Shown: positions 43,651 through 54,057, counted from the stretch's first letter. The stretch is 63,146 nt of DNA from Merdimmobilis hominis (GCF_016901855.1 NZ_JACJKY010000015.1:1-63146); one strand, 5' to 3'. Numbers and translations: made by a program. The notes: a model not told the origin generated them from the letters alone.

Positions 43651-44101
43651 AGGAAGCCTCGCTTATGATTATAAGCGGCTAGCACAAAAGGAAGAGGAGA
43701 AAAAACCGCAGATCCGCGAGGTGAAAACGCGTGCATCTGTCAAAAGTGCGGAAGCGTTCAGCATTCCGAAGGCAGTCGTCATGATGATGGCGGTTGTGTC
43801 AATGCTGTCGCTGCTGTTATACTCACAGGTCAAACAGACGGAGCTGTTGAGTGAGTATAATCAAGTGCTTACAGAATTGTCGGCGGTAAAAGGGGAAGTA
43901 TCGTCGCTCACCAAAACGCTTGAGGATACCTTGTCCATTGCGAATATAGAGCAGGCAGCAACCGATGAACTCGGCATGCAGAAGGTTGAGAGCTATCAGA
44001 TGCGGTATATCACGTTTGAAACGGAGAACGCATCCAACGTTGTGAAAGAACCGGGTGTGTGGGAGAAAGTTTGCAGCTTTTTCTCTGGCTTGTTTTCGTA
44101 A
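43643..44101 (+). CDS. ftsL: FtsL/DivIC-like septum protein
   Basis: 152 residues: a basic cytoplasmic N-terminus (1-50), one membrane segment (VVMMMAVVSMLSLLLYSQV), then a coiled coil (TELLSEYNQVLTELSAVKGEVSSLTKTLED) and an ELGMQKV ending typical of FtsL/DivIC. It has the FtsL position between rsmH and the PBP gene, and forms the FtsQ-L-B-type complex that activates septal wall synthesis. Sequence identity in this family is low; position is the main support. A 99-bp gap follows, without a gene. Confidence 0.82.
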   Translation: MNRGSLAYDYKRLAQKEEEKKPQIREVKTRASVKSAEAFSIPKAVVMMMAVVSMLSLLLYSQVKQTELLSEYNQVLTELSAVKGEVSSLTKTLEDTLSIANIEQAATDELGMQKVESYQMRYITFETENASNVVKEPGVWEKVCSFFSGLFS

Positions 44102-44200
44102 GAGGTCTAACCGGTTTTATTTGTGAATAAGATGAAGATGCAGGGGGGAAGTGCAGAAATTGCGCTGCCCCTTGTGCCATTTATTTAAGGAGGAGCACGA

Positions 44201-46438
44201 ATGGCAAAGGGAGCCACTGTTCGCATGAAAAAGCGACTAAACCGCCATATTATGATCATTGCCGTCGTTTTGGTACTTGCACTTGTCGGCAATTTATTTC
44301 GCATCAGCGCGCTGCAAAACGATTTTTACACCGACTATGCGAACAACCAGCAGCTTCGGTCGGAAACGATTCCCGCTTCCCGCGGAACGATCTATGACCG
44401 GAATATGGAGATTTTGGCGCAGAGTTCAACCGTTTGGGATGTCAGCATTTCACCAAAAGATATTGCCAGCGGCATAAAAGATGCGCAGAAGCTTAAAGAG
44501 AAACAGGAGCTGATCGCTAAAACGCTGTCTTCGATTTTGGATACCGATGAAGCAGCACTGATGGAAAAAATCCAAAAAACAAACAGTCAGTATCAGCTTG
44601 TTGGAAACAAAGTGTCCAAAGAAACGGCTGATCAGATTCGTGCGTTTGCGGTGGAACAGGGATACACCAGTGAAATCCATCTTGCAGAAAACACAAAACG
44701 GTATTATCCGAATAATCAGCTGGCAGCTTCGCTGATTGGTTTTACCGGCAGTGATTCGCAGGGACTGTATGGTCTTGAGAGCAAGTATGACGATGTTTTA
44801 AAGGGAACACCCGGATACACCGTGACGCTTAAAAACGCACAAAGCGAAGATATGCCGCAGAACTTTGAACAGCGGTATGATCCGGTGGACGGACAAAGCC
44901 TGCGTCTGACGCTCGATGAGAATATTCAAAGCTTTGTGGAAGCGACGCTTTACGATGTGGTAAAACAGCACAATCCGAAAAACGGTGCCTGCGCAATTGT
45001 AATGGACTGCAACACCGGCGCAATTCTCGCAATGGCGAATTACCCCACATTTGACTTAAACGATCCGTTTACCATTCAGGACGAACAGTTGGCAGCGGCG
45101 GTGGAAGAAATCACCGATGAGGAAGCGAAAAAGGAAGCGAAATCCGCTGCACAGCAAAAACAGTGGAGCAACATGTGCATTTCGCATACATACCAGCCGG
45201 GTTCAACGTTTAAAACGGTTGTGGGCGCAGCTGCAATTGAAGAAAAAGTTGCATTTACAAACTCGGCCTATTCCTGCTCGGGCTATGTGGTCATCGGCGG
45301 CGAGCGGATGCGATGCAATAATCGTACCGGTCACGGTACCCTCGATTTCACCTCTGCGATGGTGCATTCGTGTAACCCGGCGTTTATCAATATCGGTCTT
45401 GCGCTTGGGCCGGAACGCTTTTTTGAATATTATAAAGCGTTTGGATTTACCGAAAAAACAGGAATCGACTTGCCGGGCGAGCAGGTCGGTACCTATTACG
45501 GTTCGGATATGTCGGACGTATCGCTTGCATCGTCTTCGTTCGGCCAGTCGCAGACTATAACGCCGCTTCAGCTGATTACGGCGGTCTGCGCTGTAACAAA
45601 CGGCGGCTATCTGGTACAGCCGTATGTGGTGCAGGATTTTCTCGACTCGAACAACAATGTCATTTCTTCGCATGAACCGACGATTAAACGACAGGTGATC
45701 TCTGAAGAAACGTCTGCAACACTGCGCAGCGTGATGGAAGAGGTCGTCAACGCGAACGGCGGTACAAACGGATCGGTCAAAGGCTATCGAATTGCAGCAA
45801 AATCGGGTACATCGCAGCGCCTCAATCCGGGCGATGAAGCGAACACCTACATTGCTTCTTATGTGGCGGTTGCACCGGCTGACGACCCGCAGATTGCCGT
45901 GATGGTCATGGCAGACTATCCGCAAAACGGCGCAATTTACGGCGGAACCATCGCTGCACCGGCAGTGGCAGCAATCATGGCAAATACACTGCCGTATCTC
46001 GGCTATTCGCCGGAGTACAGTGAAGAGGAACTGGCATCGATGGAAACCACGGTTCCGCTTTTGTACGGCAAAGATATTGCAGCAGCAAAAAATAAACTGA
46101 TCGCTTCCGGTATTACCGGCGGTGTTGTGGTGAAAGGCGACGGCGATACGGTTGTCAGACAGGTGCCGTCGAGCGGTGAAAAAATTCCGAAGGACGGAAA
46201 AGTCATTTTGTATACAGACGATTCCGAACAGCAGATGGTTGCTGTGCCGGATGTACGGCAGCTGACTGCGACAGCGGCAAAACAGCAGCTCAAGCAGCTA
46301 AACTTGAATGTAACGGTGACGGGCGGTGTGTCCATGACGTCCGCCGGAAAGGTACAGCAGCAAAGTGTTTCGCCGGGCACGAGCGTGCCGGTTGGAACGG
46401 TTGTGGAGCTTACGGTGATCGGCGAAACGCTTGACTGA
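44201..46438 (+). CDS. Class B penicillin-binding protein with PASTA domains (FtsI/SpoVD type)
   Basis: 745-residue septal transpeptidase: an N-terminal membrane anchor (HIMIIAVVLVLALVGNLF), the dimerisation domain with ASRGTIYDRN, the transpeptidase domain with catalytic Ser335 (PGSTFK), SCN at 390-392 and KSGT at 534, and two C-terminal PASTA repeats (about residues 620-745). The PASTA pair points to the PBP2B/SpoVD branch; only one such gene is in the cluster, so it may be the vegetative enzyme, the spore cortex enzyme, or both. AAGGAGGAG precedes the ATG by about 6 bp. Confidence 0.93.
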   Translation: MAKGATVRMKKRLNRHIMIIAVVLVLALVGNLFRISALQNDFYTDYANNQQLRSETIPASRGTIYDRNMEILAQSSTVWDVSISPKDIASGIKDAQKLKEKQELIAKTLSSILDTDEAALMEKIQKTNSQYQLVGNKVSKETADQIRAFAVEQGYTSEIHLAENTKRYYPNNQLAASLIGFTGSDSQGLYGLESKYDDVLKGTPGYTVTLKNAQSEDMPQNFEQRYDPVDGQSLRLTLDENIQSFVEATLYDVVKQHNPKNGACAIVMDCNTGAILAMANYPTFDLNDPFTIQDEQLAAAVEEITDEEAKKEAKSAAQQKQWSNMCISHTYQPGSTFKTVVGAAAIEEKVAFTNSAYSCSGYVVIGGERMRCNNRTGHGTLDFTSAMVHSCNPAFINIGLALGPERFFEYYKAFGFTEKTGIDLPGEQVGTYYGSDMSDVSLASSSFGQSQTITPLQLITAVCAVTNGGYLVQPYVVQDFLDSNNNVISSHEPTIKRQVISEETSATLRSVMEEVVNANGGTNGSVKGYRIAAKSGTSQRLNPGDEANTYIASYVAVAPADDPQIAVMVMADYPQNGAIYGGTIAAPAVAAIMANTLPYLGYSPEYSEEELASMETTVPLLYGKDIAAAKNKLIASGITGGVVVKGDGDTVVRQVPSSGEKIPKDGKVILYTDDSEQQMVAVPDVRQLTATAAKQQLKQLNLNVTVTGGVSMTSAGKVQQQSVSPGTSVPVGTVVELTVIGETLD

Positions 46439-46500
46439 TAAAAAGAAAAAGGACGTATAACGGAGAATACGCTGATTGATGATAAGGGAGGCGTCCGATA

Positions 46501-47946
46501 ATGCGTCTATCTACACTGTTTTCTTTGGCAAATCTTCCGATTCCCGATTTCGACCGCGAAATTGATTCGATCACCGCACAGGCACAGTCTGCCGGCGAAC
46601 ATTCGCTGTTTTTCTGCCTGCGTGGCGCAAAGACAGACGGACATCTGTTTGCGCGTGAAGCATCGCTGCGCGGTGCGGTGGTGGTATGTGAAACACCCTG
46701 CGGCGTACCGGATGAAATTATCGTAAATGATACCCACGAAGCGTATGCACTGCTCTGTGCAGCGCTTTATGAAAATCCGCAGCAGTCCATTCGGCTGTTT
46801 GCAGTCACAGGAACGAACGGAAAAACATCGGTTGCAACGACAGTCTATGAGATTTTGCGCAAAAGCGGTATATCGGCGGGATTGTTTGCGACAACGGGTG
46901 CGCGGTGGGGAACAAAAGAGGCGGCGCTGTCACTTACAACACCGCAGCCGTTCGATTTTTATCGGATTTTAAGCGAAATGAAAGAAGATGGCGTGACGCA
47001 TGTTGTGATGGAAGCGTCTTCTCATGCGCTCGACCAAAAAAGACTGTTTGGATTGCAATTTTCTGTGGCAGTTTTTACAAATTTGACCCAAGACCATTTC
47101 GATTATCACGAAAATATGGTACAATACTTCTGTGCGAAGAAAAAGCTGTTTTCGATGGCGGAGCAGGCGGTGATCTGCGTTGATGATCCGTATGGGAAAG
47201 AGCTTTCCGAATCGCTGACCATCCCGGTCAAAACCGTTTCGCGCACCGGATCACCTGCGGATTACCGCATTGTTTCGTGTCAAAATGACAGCCGCGGCGT
47301 GACGTTTCACGTGATAGACAATGCGCAGACCGAACACGAACTGCACTTTGGCATCATCGGTGATTTTTCTGCCGAAAATGCACTGTGTGCCGTGCTCGTC
47401 TGTACCGCGGCAGGGATTTCGTTTGAACAGGCGGCAGCGCTTCTTCAGACGATTGATACGATCCCCGGAAGATGCGAGCAGATCAAAAACCGGCTTGGCA
47501 TCACGGTGCTGTGCGATTATGCGCACACGCCCGACGGCATTCGCAATGTCATTGCCGCCGCACGGACGGTGACGCAAAAACAGCTGATTTTGGTGTTCGG
47601 ATGCGGGGGAGATCGTGACAAAACGAAGCGGCCGCTGATGGGAGAAGCCGCGTGTGATGCGGACTTTGTGGTGATTACGTCCGATAATCCGCGTCATGAG
47701 CCGCCGGGACATATCATGCGTGAAATCATTCAGGGCATGCGTCCGGATGTGTGTTATCTTGCACTGCGCGACCGTGCGGCGGCGATTCGATATGCGCTTT
47801 GTCGGGCGACCCCCGGTGATACCGTAGTGATCGCGGGAAAAGGACATGAAAAAGCACAGGATATTGCAGGAAAACGATTTTGCTTTGATGAACGAAAGCT
47901 GATTCGTCATTTGCTGCGTGTGATGGAAGAAAATCAGCATTGCTGA
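46501..47946 (+). CDS. murE: UDP-MurNAc-tripeptide synthetase MurE
   Basis: Adds the third amino acid to the peptidoglycan precursor. TGTNGKTSV is the ATP loop, MEASSHALDQKR and TNLTQDHFDYH follow, and SDNPRHEPP contains DNPR, the signature for meso-diaminopimelate (Lys-adding enzymes differ). Length 481 residues. GGAGG is about 9 bp before the ATG. This indicates A1gamma-type peptidoglycan. Confidence 0.95.
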   Translation: MRLSTLFSLANLPIPDFDREIDSITAQAQSAGEHSLFFCLRGAKTDGHLFAREASLRGAVVVCETPCGVPDEIIVNDTHEAYALLCAALYENPQQSIRLFAVTGTNGKTSVATTVYEILRKSGISAGLFATTGARWGTKEAALSLTTPQPFDFYRILSEMKEDGVTHVVMEASSHALDQKRLFGLQFSVAVFTNLTQDHFDYHENMVQYFCAKKKLFSMAEQAVICVDDPYGKELSESLTIPVKTVSRTGSPADYRIVSCQNDSRGVTFHVIDNAQTEHELHFGIIGDFSAENALCAVLVCTAAGISFEQAAALLQTIDTIPGRCEQIKNRLGITVLCDYAHTPDGIRNVIAAARTVTQKQLILVFGCGGDRDKTKRPLMGEAACDADFVVITSDNPRHEPPGHIMREIIQGMRPDVCYLALRDRAAAIRYALCRATPGDTVVIAGKGHEKAQDIAGKRFCFDERKLIRHLLRVMEENQHC

Positions 47947-47967
47947 AAAGATAAAGGAGAAGCAATC

Positions 47968-49332
47968 ATGGAAACAATGACACTATCGCAAATCGCAGGT
48001 GCAGTGGGATCACACTGCGATTCAGATGCAAAGATCAACGAAATTTGTATCGATACCAGGGCGATCAAACCCGGGTGTTTGTTTGTTGCGATTCGTGGTG
48101 AAAATTTTGACGGACACGATTTCATTGAGCAGGCGTATGAAAGCGGTGCGGTCGGCGTAATCACCAGTCGGGAGATTTCCGGTCACACGGGCGTGATTTT
48201 GGTGCCGGATACACGCAAAGCACTGCTCGATCTTGCACGGTATTATCGTGGTTTGTTCAGCGTGTTCACCGTGGGTGTGACGGGCAGTGTCGGAAAAACA
48301 TCGACCAAAGAAATGATTTATGCCATTTTGAGTGAAGATGGGGAAACGCTCAAAACAGAAGGCAATTTAAATAATGAAATCGGTATGCCGCTCACCGTAT
48401 TCCGCCTTTCCCATACGCATAAAAACGGCGTGTTTGAGATGGGAATGAGCAATTTCGGTGAGATCAGCGCGCTGACGCATGTGTGCTGTCCGAATGTGGG
48501 TGTTATCACAAACATCGGCGTTTCCCATATGGAAACACTCGGCAGTCAGGAAAATATTTTAAAAGCGAAAATGGAAATCACCGATTCCATGGCACCGGAT
48601 GCACCGCTTATTTTAAATATGGATGATCCGCTTTTGAAAACCGTAAACCAAATGACACAGCAGCCGATCATGTATTACGGTATTGAAGATCAGCAGGCAG
48701 AGGTGACTGCTTCCAATATCCGCATCATTAACGGAACGACACAGTTTACCATTCGATACTACGGCCAAAGCATTGAAGCGATGGTTCCGGCAGTCGGCAG
48801 ACACAATGTGTATAACGCGCTTGCAGGTTTCTGTGTCGGATTGGTTGCGAATATGAAGCCTGAAGATATTGTCCGCGGCATCCGCCGGTATCAGAATGCG
48901 GCAATGCGCCAAAACATTTCCGTTGAAAACGGTGTAACCGTGATTACCGATTGTTACAACGCGAGTCCGGCATCTATGCATGCGGCAATGGATGTGCTGC
49001 TGCACACAGAGTGTGAAGGCAAACGCTGGTGTGTGTTCGGCGATATGCTTGAGCTCGGTGCTTGCTCCGAGGAAGCGCATCTTGAAATCGGAAAAGAAGT
49101 CGGACGTTCGCGTATTGATGGATTTGTGTGCATCGGTGAGCATGCGCGCAATATGAAACGCGGTGCGGCTATGGTTGGAATGAAGCAGGCATATTATTTT
49201 GAAGACAATCAAAAGGCGGCAGCGTTTTTAGCAAAAACGCTTGTACCGGGCGATGTTGTCATTTATAAAGCAAGCCGCGGCATGCATTTGGAAGAAGTCA
49301 TCAGCCGTGTGAGTGAGGAGTGGAAAAAATGA
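47968..49332 (+). CDS. murF: UDP-MurNAc-pentapeptide synthetase MurF
   Basis: Adds D-Ala-D-Ala to complete the pentapeptide. CIDTRAIKPGCLFVAIRGENFDGHDF, the ATP loop GVTGSVGKTSTKE, LNNEIGMPLTVF, FEMGMSNFGEI and DCYNASPASMHAA are MurF marks. 454 residues. AAGGAG lies about 8 bp before the ATG. The stop overlaps the mraY start (ATGA). Confidence 0.96.
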   Translation: METMTLSQIAGAVGSHCDSDAKINEICIDTRAIKPGCLFVAIRGENFDGHDFIEQAYESGAVGVITSREISGHTGVILVPDTRKALLDLARYYRGLFSVFTVGVTGSVGKTSTKEMIYAILSEDGETLKTEGNLNNEIGMPLTVFRLSHTHKNGVFEMGMSNFGEISALTHVCCPNVGVITNIGVSHMETLGSQENILKAKMEITDSMAPDAPLILNMDDPLLKTVNQMTQQPIMYYGIEDQQAEVTASNIRIINGTTQFTIRYYGQSIEAMVPAVGRHNVYNALAGFCVGLVANMKPEDIVRGIRRYQNAAMRQNISVENGVTVITDCYNASPASMHAAMDVLLHTECEGKRWCVFGDMLELGACSEEAHLEIGKEVGRSRIDGFVCIGEHARNMKRGAAMVGMKQAYYFEDNQKAAAFLAKTLVPGDVVIYKASRGMHLEEVISRVSEEWKK

Positions 49333-50321
49333 GTTTTTCAATCATTTTAACAGCAGTTGTAGCGTTCGGCATTACGGTGCTGTGCGGCATTCTTTTGATT
49401 CCGGTACTGCGGCGGCTGAAATTCGGTCAAAGCATTTTGGAAGAAGGCCCTTCGTGGCATAAAAGTAAACAGGGAACGCCGACAATGGGCGGCATCATGT
49501 TTATTGCGGGTATTGCAGTTGCAGTGATTGCGGGATATTTTCTTCTGCTCGCAGACAATTACGCATTCAAAGGAACACTCGAACTGATGCAGCTGTTTGG
49601 CGGTCTGGTAATGGCGCTGCTGTTCGGTTTGGTTGGATTTCTTGATGACTATATTAAAGTTGTAAAGAAACGGAATCTCGGCTTGACCGCGTGGCAGAAA
49701 ATTGTCGGTCAGGTACTTGTGACAGCGCTGTATCTTGCAGCACTGTATGCGGCAGGAGACCGCTCCACTATCATCAACGTTCCGTTCTTGGGTCAATGGG
49801 ACTTAGGACTGTTCTATTATCCGGTTTTGGGTATTTTGATTATCGGTATTGTCAATTCGGTTAACCTGACCGACGGCATTGACGGCTTGTGCAGCAGCGT
49901 CACATTTGTGGCAGCAATTTTCTTCATGATTGTGTCAGCATTTACCGGCCAGGCGGGAATGAGTATTCTCTCCACTGCATTGGCAGCCGGCTGTGTTGGA
50001 TTTTTGGTGTTCAACGCACATCCTGCAAAGGTGTTCATGGGGGATACCGGCTCGCTGTTTTTGGGCGGTATGGTCGTGGCACTGGGCTTCGGCATGAATA
50101 TGGAATTCATCTTGTTCTTTGCCGGATTCGTGTATTGCTGTGAGTCACTGTCGGTTATTTTGCAGGTCATCAGCTTTAAAACAACAGGCAAGCGCATTTT
50201 TAAAATGAGCCCGATTCATCATCACTTTGAAATGAGCGGATTCAGCGAAAATAAAATTGTGCTTCTTTTCTCCGCAGTGACGTTTGTCATGTGCGTGATC
50301 GGATTTTTTGCATTCGTATAA
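49329..50321 (+). CDS. mraY: Phospho-MurNAc-pentapeptide transferase MraY
   Basis: Integral membrane enzyme making lipid I, 330 residues with about ten hydrophobic segments. Conserved TPTMGG, DDYIKVVKKRN, NLTDGIDGL, MGDTGS and the PIHHHFE loop carry the catalytic Asp and His residues. The start is ATG 49329, coupled to murF by ATGA overlap with GAGGAG 8 bp upstream; GTG 49320 is less likely. Confidence 0.97.
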   Translation: MSFSIILTAVVAFGITVLCGILLIPVLRRLKFGQSILEEGPSWHKSKQGTPTMGGIMFIAGIAVAVIAGYFLLLADNYAFKGTLELMQLFGGLVMALLFGLVGFLDDYIKVVKKRNLGLTAWQKIVGQVLVTALYLAALYAAGDRSTIINVPFLGQWDLGLFYYPVLGILIIGIVNSVNLTDGIDGLCSSVTFVAAIFFMIVSAFTGQAGMSILSTALAAGCVGFLVFNAHPAKVFMGDTGSLFLGGMVVALGFGMNMEFILFFAGFVYCCESLSVILQVISFKTTGKRIFKMSPIHHHFEMSGFSENKIVLLFSAVTFVMCVIGFFAFV

Positions 50322-50373
50322 AGTGCCTCATTTCAAGGCAGGATAGAAACAAAAGCAGACAGGGGGAATGCGC

Positions 50374-51552
50374 ATGACGGCAGCGAATACAAAAGACGCA
50401 GCACCAAAATCAAAGACAAAGCGCGGCGTTCATGGCGCCAAAAAGAAAATTCCGCGAATGGATACGGCGTTTTTGATTATCGTTCTCGTTTTGCTCGCGT
50501 ATGGCATTATCATGGTGTTCTCGGCAAGCTATCCGGCGGCACTTGAAAAGACGGGAAACAGCCTGCACTTTATCAGTCAGCATATCTTGTTTGTACTGGC
50601 CGGTATTGCGGCAATGATTTTTATTTCATATATTGACTACCATGTTTATCAGCGGTTTGCGTTTATCATTTTCGGCGTTGCATTTTTGCTCTTGATTCTG
50701 GTGCTGATTCCAGGAATCGGCAAGGAGCTAAACAATGCACGGCGCTGGATTTATATCGGCCCAATCAACTTTCAGCCGTCTGAGATCATGAAATTCGGCG
50801 TGATTGTGCTGTTTGCCCATTTGATTTCTCATTATCAAAAGAAGATGGGTACATTCAAATATGGTGTTGCACCATATATGATTTGTCTGATTACGATTGC
50901 CGGACTGATGATGCTTGAACCGCATCTTTCCGGAACGATCCTCATTTTCGGCATCGGATGCATCATGATGTATATCGGCGGTACAAAGCTTCGGTATTTT
51001 CTGGTGATCGGCGGTGTTGCCGGACTGGGTGTGGCAGGCGTTGTCATGTTAAAAGGCGTCAACTATATCGCCGATCGTCTGCAATTCTGGCTCAATCCTT
51101 TTGCCGACGTTAACGATAAAACGTGGCAGACGGTGCAGTCGCTTGTGGCAATCGGTTCAGGCGGACTGTTCGGCCGCGGCATCGGTGCTTCCCGTCAAAA
51201 ATATCTGTGGCTTCCCGAGGCTTACAACGACTTTATCTTCGCTGTCATCTGCGAAGAGCTTGGCTTGATCGGTGCACTGCTGGTCATCACATTGTTTGTG
51301 CTGTTGGCTGTGCGCGGATTTTCCATCGCCTCCAAAGCAACCGATAAATTCGGCTTTATGCTGGGTGTGGGAATTATCGTGCAGATTTGTCTGCAGGCAT
51401 TTTTCAATATCGCAGTTGTTACAAATTTTGTTCCGAATACAGGCATCAGTCTTCCGTTTTTCAGCTATGGCGGTACGGCGATCATGATGCAGCTTGGTGA
51501 AATGGGAATTTTGCTGAGTATTTCGCGATTTGCGAAAATCGAAAAGCCATAG
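50374..51552 (+). CDS. ftsW: Septal peptidoglycan polymerase FtsW
   Basis: SEDS-family glycosyltransferase that polymerises lipid II with its cognate class B PBP. After a basic, disordered N-terminus (1-35) come ten hydrophobic segments; GIGKELNNARRWIYIGPINFQPSEIMKFG, FAVICEELGLIGALLVI and NTGISLPFFSYGGTA are SEDS signatures. The ATG at 50374 has AGGGGGA about 6 bp upstream. mraY and ftsW are adjacent; murD, often found between them, is missing. Confidence 0.94.
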   Translation: MTAANTKDAAPKSKTKRGVHGAKKKIPRMDTAFLIIVLVLLAYGIIMVFSASYPAALEKTGNSLHFISQHILFVLAGIAAMIFISYIDYHVYQRFAFIIFGVAFLLLILVLIPGIGKELNNARRWIYIGPINFQPSEIMKFGVIVLFAHLISHYQKKMGTFKYGVAPYMICLITIAGLMMLEPHLSGTILIFGIGCIMMYIGGTKLRYFLVIGGVAGLGVAGVVMLKGVNYIADRLQFWLNPFADVNDKTWQTVQSLVAIGSGGLFGRGIGASRQKYLWLPEAYNDFIFAVICEELGLIGALLVITLFVLLAVRGFSIASKATDKFGFMLGVGIIVQICLQAFFNIAVVTNFVPNTGISLPFFSYGGTAIMMQLGEMGILLSISRFAKIEKP

Positions 51553-51573
51553 CACATAAAAAGGAGAATGAGT

Positions 51574-52707
51574 ATGCGCGTGTTAATTACAGGCGGCGGA
51601 ACCGGCGGACATATCAATCCGGCGATTGCGATTGCCCAATGTTTTTTGTCAATCGATCCAAACACCGAGCTTTTGTATGCCGGTACACCGACCGGCATGG
51701 AAGCGCGTCTTGTGAAAGAAGCAAAAATTCCGTTTGCACCGATTAAAGTGAAGGGCTTTTGGCGGAGTTTTTCACCTTCTGCGATTGCGCACAATGCGCA
51801 GGCAGCCGTTGAGGCGGTTACATCCAAAAAACGTGCAAAAGAGATTATTCGCGATTTTAAGCCGGATATCGTCATCGGCACCGGCGGATATGTGAGCGGA
51901 CCGGTTGTATTAGCGGCTGCAAAAGCCGGTATTGCATGCGGTATCCATGAGCAAAACGCCTTTCCGGGTGTGACAAACCGCCTGCTTGCAAAGCAGGTCG
52001 ACCGCGTATTTTTAGCAGTGGGAGAAGCGAAAACGCATCTCGATCCGCACGCTAACTATATGGTGGTGGGCAATCCGGTTCGCGAAAGTGTGCTCAAAAA
52101 ATCAAAAGCCGAGGCACGCCGTGAGCTTGGACTTGACGACCGGATGTGCATTCTGTCGTTCGGCGGAAGTCTTGGCGCCGATACGATCAATAAAATTGCC
52201 GTTGATCTGATGGAATGGAACTATCGTGCAGGCCTTGTCAGCCATATTCACGGGTATGGCCGATTGGGAAAAGAAAAATTCCCTGCATGGATCAAGGAGC
52301 GCGGCATCAATTTGAAAGACAACAAGAGTATCCGCGTGTCTGAGTATATCGATAATATGGATACTTGCATGGCGGCGGCCGATCTTGTGATTTGCCGTGC
52401 CGGCGCTATTACGATCAGTGAGATTGAAGCGACAGCAAAGGCATCGATTCTGGTGCCTTCGCCAAACGTCACAGCAAATCATCAGTTCCACAATGCAAAT
52501 GTGCTTGCAAAACAGAATGCAGCCATTTTGCTTGAGGAAAAAGACTATTCGAAAGAAAAAGTGCTGTCCATCGTGGAAGAGCTGTATACCGATCGTGTGC
52601 GGCTTAATGAAATCGCACAGAATGCAGGCGCACTTGCCATTACAGATACCGCAGAGCGCATCTGCCGTGAAATGATTTCGGTATATAAGGCGAAAAAACG
52701 CGCTTGA
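51574..52707 (+). CDS. murG: Lipid II synthase MurG
   Basis: UDP-GlcNAc transferase that converts lipid I to lipid II at the inner membrane face; 377 residues of GT-B fold. TGGGTGGHINPA is the N-terminal glycine loop, IHEQNAFPGVTNR and SFGGSLGA follow, and the C-terminal donor site has CRAGAITISEI. GGAG is 7 bp before ATG 51574; the ATG at 51568 almost touches it. The stop codon overlaps a TTGACA sequence that could be part of a weak murA promoter (next suitable TACAAT 20 bp away). Confidence 0.95.
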   Translation: MRVLITGGGTGGHINPAIAIAQCFLSIDPNTELLYAGTPTGMEARLVKEAKIPFAPIKVKGFWRSFSPSAIAHNAQAAVEAVTSKKRAKEIIRDFKPDIVIGTGGYVSGPVVLAAAKAGIACGIHEQNAFPGVTNRLLAKQVDRVFLAVGEAKTHLDPHANYMVVGNPVRESVLKKSKAEARRELGLDDRMCILSFGGSLGADTINKIAVDLMEWNYRAGLVSHIHGYGRLGKEKFPAWIKERGINLKDNKSIRVSEYIDNMDTCMAAADLVICRAGAITISEIEATAKASILVPSPNVTANHQFHNANVLAKQNAAILLEEKDYSKEKVLSIVEELYTDRVRLNEIAQNAGALAITDTAERICREMISVYKAKKRA

Positions 52708-52770
52708 CACCCATTTTTCCCCGATTGCATACAATGACATTGTAGAGCAACAGGGGAAAGGGTGAACAGA

Positions 52771-54057
52771 ATGGAGCGGATCGTGATTGATGGGCCGCGC
52801 CGGCTATTCGGTGAAATCGATGTGCACGGCGCAAAGAACAGTGCATTGCCGATTTTGGCCGGCAGTTTGCTCTCCGGCGGCGAAACGGTGCTGCACAACT
52901 GTCCGCGTTTGACAGACGTCGATGCGGCGATTGAAATTTTAAGAGTACTTGGATGTACGGTTCATCGAGAGTCAAACAGCGTCACCATCAACAGCGACAC
53001 CATGACGCAAAGTGAAATTCCCGAAGAATTGATGCACGAAATGCGGTCATCCATCGTGTTTTTAGGTGCAATGGTGTCGCGCCGTGCACATGTGCGGCTT
53101 TCGTTTCCCGGCGGCTGTGAATTGGGGCCGCGTCCGATCGATTTACATATTTCAGCGCTTCAGCAGCTTGGTGTTTTGGTCGACGAAACACATGGAATAT
53201 TGGATTGTCGGGTGGAAAACGGACTGCATGGTGCAAAAATTATGCTGGCATTCCCAAGCGTCGGCGCAACGGAAAATATCATGCTGGCAGCAGTTACTGC
53301 AAAGGGAATCACAGAGATTCACAACGCGGCACAAGAGCCGGAAATCGTGGATCTTGCGAATTATTTGATTTCCCGCGGTGCAAAGATTCGGGACGCAGGG
53401 AAAAGCACGGTGTATATCGAAGGTGTCGCGTCACTGCACGCAACGGAGTATACCGTAATGCCCGATCGGATTGTAACCGCAACATATCTTTCGGCAGCGG
53501 CTGCAACCGGCGGAAAAATTACGGTGCATCGCGTGGTTCCGTCTGATTTGGAAAGCGTGCTGCCTGTATTTGAGCAGGCGGGCTGTAAAATGCGCGTGTA
53601 TCATGACGCGATTACGATAGAAGGTCCGGGCATGCTCCATGCAGTGCGAAATATTCGTACACTGCCGTATCCCGGTTTTCCGACGGATGCGCAAGCGCCT
53701 GTCATGGCGTTTTTAACGGTTGCAAGCGGAACAAGCGTATTCGTGGAAACCATCTTTGAAAACCGGTATAAGCACGCAGGCGAGCTTTGCAGAATGGGTG
53801 CCGATATCAAAATCGAAGGAAAAGTTGCCGTGGTGCGCGGCGTCAAAAAGCTGTACGGTGCAAATGTGCGTGCAACCGATCTGCGCGGGGGTGCGGCGCT
53901 TGTCGTCGCAGGGCTGGCGGCAGAAGGGAAAACAAGAATTTCCGATGTGCTGCACATTGACCGCGGGTATGAATCGATTGAGCATGCGTTTCGGACGCTG
54001 GGCGCGCAAATTGATCGGGAAACAATCACATTGGATAAGGAGGTGCCGCGGGCATGA
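52771..54057 (+). CDS. murA: UDP-GlcNAc 1-carboxyvinyltransferase MurA
   Basis: First committed enzyme of peptidoglycan synthesis (enolpyruvyl transfer from PEP). GAKNSALPILAG binds substrate, the catalytic loop FPGGCELGPRPID has Cys116, so it is of the fosfomycin-sensitive Cys type, and the C-terminal half has GFPTDAQAPVMAFL and DLRGGAALVVAGL. 428 residues. AAAGGG is 8 bp before ATG 52771. Its place between murG and ftsQ, where many Firmicutes have murB or murC, is a lineage feature. Confidence 0.96.
   Translation: MERIVIDGPRRLFGEIDVHGAKNSALPILAGSLLSGGETVLHNCPRLTDVDAAIEILRVLGCTVHRESNSVTINSDTMTQSEIPEELMHEMRSSIVFLGAMVSRRAHVRLSFPGGCELGPRPIDLHISALQQLGVLVDETHGILDCRVENGLHGAKIMLAFPSVGATENIMLAAVTAKGITEIHNAAQEPEIVDLANYLISRGAKIRDAGKSTVYIEGVASLHATEYTVMPDRIVTATYLSAAAATGGKITVHRVVPSDLESVLPVFEQAGCKMRVYHDAITIEGPGMLHAVRNIRTLPYPGFPTDAQAPVMAFLTVASGTSVFVETIFENRYKHAGELCRMGADIKIEGKVAVVRGVKKLYGANVRATDLRGGAALVVAGLAAEGKTRISDVLHIDRGYESIEHAFRTLGAQIDRETITLDKEVPRA

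Noticed and set aside
44132-44188. 18-codon ORF between ftsL and the PBP gene
   Set aside because: No ribosome binding site and no resemblance to a known peptide; the same bases form a weak GGGG/CCCC hairpin.
52704-52735. TTGACA and TACAAT before murA as a promoter
   Set aside because: The spacer is 20 bp, too long for a normal sigma-A promoter; kept only as a remark under murG.
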